Source: DATBDM01 sp036269915 (GTDB lineage Bacteria; Actinomycetota; Thermoleophilia; Solirubrobacterales; Solirubrobacteraceae). Taken from it: DNA of 9,628 nt. The translations under genes and the position numbers were made by a program. The notes under the pieces are model-generated. The model saw only the letters and a list, made by a program, of their open reading frames with translations, ran no database searches and had not been told where the DNA came from. Positions 5,684-9,628 of the stretch are shown piece by piece. Position 1 is the stretch's first letter. Each line of letters begins with the position of its first letter. The DNA is taken from assembly GCA_036269915.1 (NCBI GenBank), contig DATBDM010000095.1, positions 1-9,628 on the forward strand, given 5' to 3'.

Positions 5684-7375
5684 GTGAGCGCCCAGGGGAA
5701 CGGTGGCGTACGGCAGGGGGACCTCCTTGCGCGCTTATGGCCGGTGGTCGACCCGGCCCTCGACGTCCTGCCGGCCGACGAGCTGCTGACCACGGCGCTC
5801 GGCGCGCTCGAGCAGGCGTTCGGCGCCGCCGCGACGGCGGTCGTGCTCAACAGCGGCGAGCGCTTCGGCACCCCGGAGCACGACGGCGCCTGGCAGCGCG
5901 GCCCCCGCATGGAGCTGCCGCTGCACGACGGCCACGACGACGTCGGGCGCCTGGAGATCACCATGCCCGGCGGCGTCGCCGACGCGGAGGAGCGCTTCGC
6001 GCTGCGGATCGCCGCGACGCGGTTCGGCCGCACGGTCGCCCGCCGCCGCGCCGAGCACGAGTCGGCCCGCGTGCAGCAGCGCCTGCGCGCCGACGCCCGT
6101 GCGATCGAGCACCTGTACCGGATCGCCGGCGCGCTGATGGCCCAGCGTGGGCTCGAGGACGTCGTGCAGTACGTCACCGACGAGGCCACCGAGATCGTCG
6201 GCGCCCAGTTCGGGGCCTTCTTCTACAACGTGCTCGACGGCGCCGGCGGCTCGTTCATGCTCTACACGCTGTCGGGCGTGCCGCGCGAGGCGTTCTCGCG
6301 CTTCCCGATGCCGCGCAACACGCAGGTGTTCGCGCCGACGTTCGCCGGGGAGGGCGTGGTCCGCTCCGACGACATCACCCAGGACCCGCGCTACGGGCAC
6401 AACGCGCCGCGCCACGGGATGCCCGAGGGCCATCTGCCGGTGCGCTCCTACCTCGCCGTGCCGGTCAAGGCGCGCGACGGGGAGACGCTCGGCGGCCTGT
6501 TCTTCGGCCACAGCGCCCTCGGCGTGTTCGACGCCGAGGCGGAGCGCCTGGTGGTGGGCGTCGCCGCACTCGCCGCGCTGGCGATCGAGAACGCGCGCCT
6601 GCACGACACCGCGCAGCGCGAGCTCGCCGCGAGCCGCCGCGCGTACCTCGAGCGCGACACGGTCGCGCGCGTGCTGCAGGAGAGCCTGCTTCCGGCCAGC
6701 CTGCCGGAGGTTCAGGGGCTCGACGCCGCGGCCGCCTACGCGCCCGGCAGCGCCGTCGTCGGCGGCGACTTCTACGACCTCTTCCCCATCGGCGGCGACG
6801 TCCACGTGGCCGCGATCGGCGACGTCCAGGGCAAGGATGCGCGCGCGGCGGCGCGCACGAGCCTCGTGCGCCATGCGGCGCGGCTCGCGGCGACCCACTC
6901 CGCCGGGCCGGTCGAGGCGCTCGAGGTGGTCAACGGCGCCACGCTGCAGGACGCCGACGAGGAGGACCCGCGCTTCTCGACCCTGCTGCTCGCCCGCGTC
7001 CAGCCGCACGAGGAGGGCCTGCGGGTGCACCTCGCCAGTGGCGGCCACCCGCCCGCGCTCGTCCTGCGCCGCGACGGCACCGTCGAGTCGGTCGACTGCC
7101 CGGGCACGCTGCTCGGCGTCGTCGCCGACCCGGTGTTCCGCGACCGCACGATCTCGCTGAGCACCGGCGACGCGATCGTCCTCTATACGGACGGGCTGAC
7201 CGAGGCCCGCCGCGAGCGCGGCATCCTCGGCGAGGAGCGCGTGCGCGAGCTGCTCGCGGGGCTCGCCGGAGAGGATGCCCGCGGGATCGCGCGCGGCCTC
7301 GAGGACGCGTCGCTCGCCTGGCAGCAGGGCGAGCGGGCGGACGACCTCGCGCTGCTCGTGCTGCGCGCGCCGTAG
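5684..7375 (+). CDS. GAF-SpoIIE (PP2C-type) serine/threonine phosphatase
   Basis: A 563-residue soluble signalling phosphatase. Residues about 28-118 look like a degenerate sensory (GAF-like) domain, about 145-303 form a clear GAF domain ending in ALAIENARLHD, about 304-333 a linker helix leading to VARVLQESLLPASLP, and 340-561 the SpoIIE/PP2C catalytic domain. Metal-binding motifs are present: VVGGDFYD (D362), IGDVQGKD (D380), the ASGGHPPALV block (451-460), YTDGLTEAR (D503) and RADDLALLVL (D553/D554). The usual GKG after GDV reads GKD. Such proteins typically dephosphorylate anti-sigma-factor antagonists (STAS proteins) in response to a ligand. I use the GTG at 5684, since longer readings lie inside YchF; AAGGGAG at 5665-5671 is 12 bases upstream, which is long. 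It follows YchF by 34 bases. No anti-sigma kinase gene is visible; the GGDEF-like gene follows 41 bases downstream. Confidence 0.88.
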   Translation: MSAQGNGGVRQGDLLARLWPVVDPALDVLPADELLTTALGALEQAFGAAATAVVLNSGERFGTPEHDGAWQRGPRMELPLHDGHDDVGRLEITMPGGVADAEERFALRIAATRFGRTVARRRAEHESARVQQRLRADARAIEHLYRIAGALMAQRGLEDVVQYVTDEATEIVGAQFGAFFYNVLDGAGGSFMLYTLSGVPREAFSRFPMPRNTQVFAPTFAGEGVVRSDDITQDPRYGHNAPRHGMPEGHLPVRSYLAVPVKARDGETLGGLFFGHSALGVFDAEAERLVVGVAALAALAIENARLHDTAQRELAASRRAYLERDTVARVLQESLLPASLPEVQGLDAAAAYAPGSAVVGGDFYDLFPIGGDVHVAAIGDVQGKDARAAARTSLVRHAARLAATHSAGPVEALEVVNGATLQDADEEDPRFSTLLLARVQPHEEGLRVHLASGGHPPALVLRRDGTVESVDCPGTLLGVVADPVFRDRTISLSTGDAIVLYTDGLTEARRERGILGEERVRELLAGLAGEDARGIARGLEDASLAWQQGERADDLALLVLRAP

Positions 7376-7416
7376 GCGCTCAGGCCCGGCGGCCCAGCGG
7401 CCGTTAAAGGGGTGAG

Positions 7417-7788
7417 ATGGACGACCACTCCCTCACCGGCCCGATCGAGCCGCGGCTCGGGCGCTGGATGCTCGACCGCCTCGTCGCGACCGCGGTGCGC
7501 TATGGGCACCCGTTCGCGGTCGTGCTCGCGCGCACGCCGGTCCCGGACGCCACGGCCGACCGCTTCGCGGCGGTCCTGCGCGGCGCCGACGCGATCGTGC
7601 GCTGGTCGGCCTACGAGCTCCTGCTGCTGCTCCCCGACACGCCCGAGGCCGGCACGGCGCGGGCGCTGACGCGGCTCGGCGACGCAGCGCCGGAGGCCGA
7701 GCTGTCCGGCGTGACCTGGAACGGCGACCTCGCCGACGACCTGCTCGAGCGCGCCTTCGCCGGCGCCGGGTCGGTCAGCCCGCGCTGA
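7417..7788 (+). CDS. Short degenerate GGDEF-like protein (123 aa)
   Basis: The sequence lines up by eye with a diguanylate cyclase domain that has lost its active parts. DDHSLTG (2-8) matches the DxLTGL opening, RYGHPFAVVLA (28-38) the first core strand, LRGADAIVRW (54-63) the LRxGDxxAR strand, SAYEL (64-68) occupies the GGDEF hairpin, LLLLPDTPEAGTARALTRL (69-87) matches the following FxxLLPDTxxxxA helix, and a DDLLERA helix (107-113) is present near the end. About 16 residues are missing where DxDxFKxxND and GHxxGD should lie, so nucleotide and metal binding are gone; catalysis is not expected. It may be a regulatory or protein-binding remnant. Start ATG at 7417 has a purine-rich AAAGGGGTGAG directly upstream. 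It follows the SpoIIE phosphatase and overlaps the convergent exonuclease gene by 14 bases. The gene is confident; the GGDEF kinship is inferred without a profile search. Confidence 0.7.
   Translation: MDDHSLTGPIEPRLGRWMLDRLVATAVRYGHPFAVVLARTPVPDATADRFAAVLRGADAIVRWSAYELLLLLPDTPEAGTARALTRLGDAAPEAELSGVTWNGDLADDLLERAFAGAGSVSPR
7761..7787. terminator. GC hairpin over the GGDEF-like/exonuclease convergent ends
   Basis: The left arm (7761-7770) and right arm (7779-7787) pair as C-G, G-T wobble, GCGC/GCGC, one bulged C (7767), then GGG/CCC, around the 8-base loop TCGGTCAG. It covers both stop codons. There is no T-run. It may serve as a bidirectional stop or simply reflect high GC. Confidence 0.3.
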
Positions 7789-8635
7789 AGCCCTCGAGGC
7801 GGTCGGCGAGCCGGCGCATGCCGAGCGCGCGGGCGGCCTGCGCGCCGCCCGCCCCGTCGGTCGGCGCGTCGGCGGGCAGCTCGACCGGCACCGTGCGCAT
7901 GCGCGCGATGTCGAGGAACGTCCGCAGGAGGTCGGCCTGCTCGATCAGCGAACGGCGCACCCCGGGCTTCTCGCGCACCGCGCCGAGGATGACGTGCTCG
8001 AGGTCGCCCTTGCGTTGCAGCAGGTCGGCGGCCGTCTTGGGCCCGATCCCCTTGGCGCCCGGCAACCCGTCGGACGGGTCCCCGCGCAGCGCGATGAAGT
8101 CGGGGACGCGCTCGGGGTCGATGCCGTAGCGCTCGCGTACGCCGTCGGGCGTGACCTCGTCGGGCCCCTCCTGCCCGGAGCGCTGCAGCAGGACCGTGAC
8201 CGTGTCCGAGGCGCACTGGAAGAGGTCGCGGTCGCCGGTGAGGATCAGCGTGCGCCCGCCCGCCTCGGTCTCGGCCAGCGCCAGCGAGTGCAGCAGGTCG
8301 TCGGCCTCGAGGTCGGGCGAGTCCATCACGGTCCAGCCCAGCGCCCGGTAGAGGTCGGGTGCGCGCTGCCACTGGTCGGCGAGGGGGTCGGGCATCGGCG
8401 GGCGATGCGCGTGGTAGTCCGGGTAGGCCTCGATGCGGTACTCCGCGCCCTCGGCCCCGAAGCACAACACGACGGCGCGAGGCGCGTAGCGCTCGACGCA
8501 CCAGAGCACCTGGTTGACCGAGCCGAGCAGCGCGTTGACGGGGCGGTCCTCGGCGTCGGTGATCGTGTCGGGCAGGGCGAAGAAGGCCCGGTAGAGCAGG
8601 GCGGGTGCGTCGGCGACGAGCAGCGGTCCGGTCAC
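7775..8635 (-). CDS. Stand-alone 5'-3' exonuclease (Pol I-type FEN domain, H3TH)
   Basis: A 286-residue protein matching the 5' nuclease domain of DNA polymerase I (flap/RNA-primer removal), with no polymerase domain, like the free-standing Xni and YpcP proteins. It shows the N-terminal LLVADAPALLYRAFFALP (D9), the arch/helical region with YPDYHAHRPPMPD (71-83), LEADD (E110, D112, D113), TGDRDLFQ (D135, D137), GDPSDGLPG (D186, D189) and the helix-three-turn-helix GAKGIGPKTA (193-202). One usual metal ligand, the Asp of the VxFDA motif (Taq D67), is Gly60 here (LCFGAEG), and the usual Tyr-Lys of the arch is Tyr-His (H75). I start at GTG 8635, which gives the family N-terminus and lies 7 bases after a -10 hexamer; an in-frame ATG at 8662 would overlap the divergent gene's start. 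Probably leaderless. It converges on the GGDEF-like gene. Confidence 0.88.
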   Translation of the reverse strand: MTGPLLVADAPALLYRAFFALPDTITDAEDRPVNALLGSVNQVLWCVERYAPRAVVLCFGAEGAEYRIEAYPDYHAHRPPMPDPLADQWQRAPDLYRALGWTVMDSPDLEADDLLHSLALAETEAGGRTLILTGDRDLFQCASDTVTVLLQRSGQEGPDEVTPDGVRERYGIDPERVPDFIALRGDPSDGLPGAKGIGPKTAADLLQRKGDLEHVILGAVREKPGVRRSLIEQADLLRTFLDIARMRTVPVELPADAPTDGAGGAQAARALGMRRLADRLEGFSAG

Positions 8636-8642
8636 CGTCGGA

Positions 8643-8652
8643 AGGATATGGT
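8643..8652. promoter_or_regulatory. Overlapping divergent -10 elements (exonuclease / MaoC)
   Basis: AGGATATGGT holds TATGGT on the plus strand (8647-8652) and TATCCT on the minus strand (8648 down to 8643), sharing the TA at 8647-8648. The plus ATG is 8 bases after TATGGT and the minus GTG is 7 bases after TATCCT, so both mRNAs should be leaderless or nearly so. No TTGACA-like -35 is visible on either side. The geometry is the same as at 3381-3390. Predicted only. Confidence 0.6.
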
Positions 8653-8660
8653 CCGGGGCC

Positions 8661-9119
8661 ATGCGAACGATCACCGGACTCGACGAGCTCAAGGCGGCCG
8701 ACGGCGAGACGCTCGGCACGTCGTCCTGGCACGAGGTCACCCAGCAGGACATCGACGCCTTCGCCGACGTGACCGGCGACCACCAGTGGATCCACGTCGA
8801 CACCGAGCGCGCGAAGGACACGCCGTTCGGCGGCACGATCGCCCACGGCTACTACACGCTGTCGCTCGCGCCGCGCTTCACCGAGGAGGTCATGAAGCTC
8901 GAGGGCTTCGCCTTCGCCGTCAACTACGGGCTCAACAAGGTGCGCTTCCCGGCGCCCGTCCCGGTCGGCTCGAAGGTGCGCATGAGCGCGAAGCTCGCCG
9001 GGCTCCAGGACATCCCGGGCGGTGCGCAGATGACGCTCGAGCTGACGTTCGAGCGCGAGGGCGGCGAGAAGCCGGTCTGCGTCGCCGAGACCCTCGCCCG
9101 GGTCTACGCGGCGGGCTAG
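8661..9119 (+). CDS. MaoC-type (R)-specific enoyl-CoA hydratase
   Basis: A 152-residue single hot-dog-fold hydratase that adds water across trans-2-enoyl-CoA to give (R)-3-hydroxyacyl-CoA, or a close relative. The hydratase 2 motif is clear: FADVTGDHQWIHVD (34-47) with catalytic Asp40 and His45 at the same five-residue spacing as in Aeromonas PhaJ, then TPFGGTIAHGYYTLSL (54-69). NKVRFPAPVPVGSKVR (92-107) is the usual second block and the chain ends in a strand ETLARVY. Length is normal for single-domain members. The ATG at 8661 lies 8 bases after a -10 hexamer without a ribosome site, so translation is probably leaderless. The true substrate chain length and pathway (beta-oxidation, polyhydroxyalkanoate or other acyl-CoA turnover) are not evident. 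Its TAG stop interlocks with the stop of the convergent SpoIID-like gene. Confidence 0.92.
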   Translation: MRTITGLDELKAADGETLGTSSWHEVTQQDIDAFADVTGDHQWIHVDTERAKDTPFGGTIAHGYYTLSLAPRFTEEVMKLEGFAFAVNYGLNKVRFPAPVPVGSKVRMSAKLAGLQDIPGGAQMTLELTFEREGGEKPVCVAETLARVYAAG

Positions 9120-9139
9120 TAGGTCGTGCTGGGGCCCGC
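9111..9139. terminator. GC hairpin at the MaoC/SpoIID-like convergent junction
   Basis: GCGGGC (9111-9116) pairs perfectly with GCCCGC (9134-9139) around a 17-base loop that contains the MaoC stop. There is no T-run. It is plausible as a weak terminator, but chance stems are common at this GC content. Confidence 0.25.
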
Positions 9140-9628
9140 GTCGCCCCAGTACAGGACGCGGTAGGTGCCGCGGCGCGCGACCGTCACGCTGTAGCGGCCC
9201 GCGGCGTCGACCGTCGGGGTGCGCACGGTGCGCCAGTGCGCGCCGGTGCGGCGCTGGACCTGGACCTCGGCGCCGCGGTGGGCGGGCATCACGCGGCCGG
9301 AGAGGACGCGGATGCTCGAGGCGCTCGCGCCGCCGGTCGGATCGGACTTCGGCCGCGGCGCGGGCTTGCGGGTCTTGAGGCCGATCGAGGTGAAGTAGGC
9401 CCACGTGTCGTAGAGCCCGAGCCGCGAGCGCAGCGTCGCGCCGCTCACGCGCGTCTTGCCGCGCGTGCCGACGACGTCGGCGAGCACGATCCGCGGCGAG
9501 ACGCCGCGGCGCACGACGGTGATCCCGCGGAACTTCCCTCGGTAGAGGCCGGAGAGCTTCGCGCCGGCCTGCGTCAGCGTCAGCGTCTGCGGCGTCCAGC
9601 GATGGCGCGGCGAGACGGAGTCGTAGGG
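9116..9628 (-). CDS. SpoIID/LytB-domain protein, C-terminal part
   Basis: The final 170 residues of a gene entering from the right edge. The visible part begins PYDSVSPRHRWTPQ, continues with GKFRGITVVRRGVSPRIVLADVVGTRG (31-57) and VSGATLRSRLGLYDTWAYFTSI (about 60-81), which is the end of a SpoIID/LytB domain. Members include SpoIID, which cleaves peptidoglycan denuded of stem peptides, and amidase enhancers; many non-sporulating actinobacteria have them as wall proteins. A Pro/Lys-rich linker (about 83-95) leads to a 70-residue beta-rich tail (IRVLSGRVMPAHRGAEVQV ... GRYSVTVARRGTYRVLYWG) resembling an Ig-like or carbohydrate-binding sandwich. The signal peptide and catalytic part would lie outside the window. 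Its stop overlaps the MaoC stop within a shared CTAG (9116-9119). Confidence 0.82.
   Translation of the reverse strand, partial: PYDSVSPRHRWTPQTLTLTQAGAKLSGLYRGKFRGITVVRRGVSPRIVLADVVGTRGKTRVSGATLRSRLGLYDTWAYFTSIGLKTRKPAPRPKSDPTGGASASSIRVLSGRVMPAHRGAEVQVQRRTGAHWRTVRTPTVDAAGRYSVTVARRGTYRVLYWGDAGPSTTY

Noticed and set aside
4498..6189. Minus-strand reading frame (563 codons) antisense to YchF
   Set aside because: YchF on the plus strand is unambiguous; the antisense product has no motifs.
5735..7407. Long frames on both strands inside the SpoIIE phosphatase
   Set aside because: The phosphatase frame carries the complete GAF and SpoIIE motifs; the others are Arg/Ala-rich shadows.
7376..7416. 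GGCC-rich repeats before the GGDEF-like gene as a terminator or operator
   Set aside because: Only 4-base GGCC palindromes are present, which is expected at this GC content; the purine stretch is adequately explained as a ribosome site.
8636..8836. N-terminal extension of the exonuclease to 353 residues or to the ATG at 8662
   Set aside because: The extra residues are antisense to MaoC and match nothing in the family; the GTG at 8635 gives the family N-terminus and fits the -10 spacing.
7611..9404. Minus-strand 597-codon frame over exonuclease, MaoC and SpoIID-like genes
   Set aside because: It crosses three recognisable genes in wrong frames and has biased composition.
1..9628. Mobile element, phage, defence system, CRISPR or RNA gene
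   Set aside because: No transposase, integrase, terminal inverted repeats, direct-repeat array, tRNA-like cloverleaf or change in codon use was seen; all genes share the same high-GC signature.

Overview
The window is very GC-rich, with third codon positions almost always G or C, densely packed genes, frequent GTG starts and start codons lying a few bases after a lone -10 hexamer (leaderless starts). Together with methylmalonyl-CoA epimerase, a SpoIID/LytB-type wall protein outside a sporulation locus, and a GAF-SpoIIE phosphatase, this suggests a high-GC actinobacterium, most likely of the Solirubrobacterales/Thermoleophilia type. The lineage is an inference from composition and gene content. 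I see no mobile element, CRISPR array, tRNA or rRNA. This looks like chromosomal housekeeping and accessory DNA, not an island.

Layout. (1) Bases 1-518, plus strand: the 3' part of a PhzF-family isomerase, meeting tail to tail (1-base gap) with a DHA2-type multidrug transporter. (2) Bases 520-3372, minus strand: a probable operon read right to left, lipid/diacylglycerol kinase -> SpoIIAA-like (STAS) protein -> MFS transporter. The last two are coupled by a TGATG overlap. (3) Bases 3398-7788, plus strand: a tight run of six genes, methylmalonyl-CoA epimerase -> 79-aa unknown protein -> PAP2 phosphatase -> YchF ATPase -> GAF-SpoIIE phosphatase -> a short protein that looks like an eroded GGDEF domain. 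(4) Bases 7775-8635, minus strand: a stand-alone 5'-3' exonuclease. (5) Bases 8661-9119, plus strand: a MaoC-type (R)-enoyl-CoA hydratase. (6) Bases 9116-9628, minus strand: the C-terminal part of a SpoIID/LytB-domain protein.

How the parts relate. Operons 2 and 3 start head to head from a 25-bp gap, and the exonuclease and MaoC genes do the same. In both gaps two opposed -10 hexamers share one central TA step and the two start codons are exactly 26 bp apart. Each appears to be a minimal bidirectional promoter giving two nearly leaderless mRNAs. All three convergent junctions have zero or negative spacing, and each carries a short GC hairpin at the stop codons. Functionally the region mixes acyl-CoA metabolism (epimerase, MaoC), lipid phosphate chemistry (lipid kinase opposite a PAP2 phosphatase), translation-associated YchF, and a regulatory pair (SpoIIE phosphatase plus GGDEF remnant), with a second STAS-fold protein in the opposite operon.

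The items most worth a second look are the duplicated promoter geometry, the GGDEF-like remnant behind the phosphatase, the SpoIIAA-like/MFS coupling, and an exonuclease that lacks one normally conserved metal-binding aspartate.
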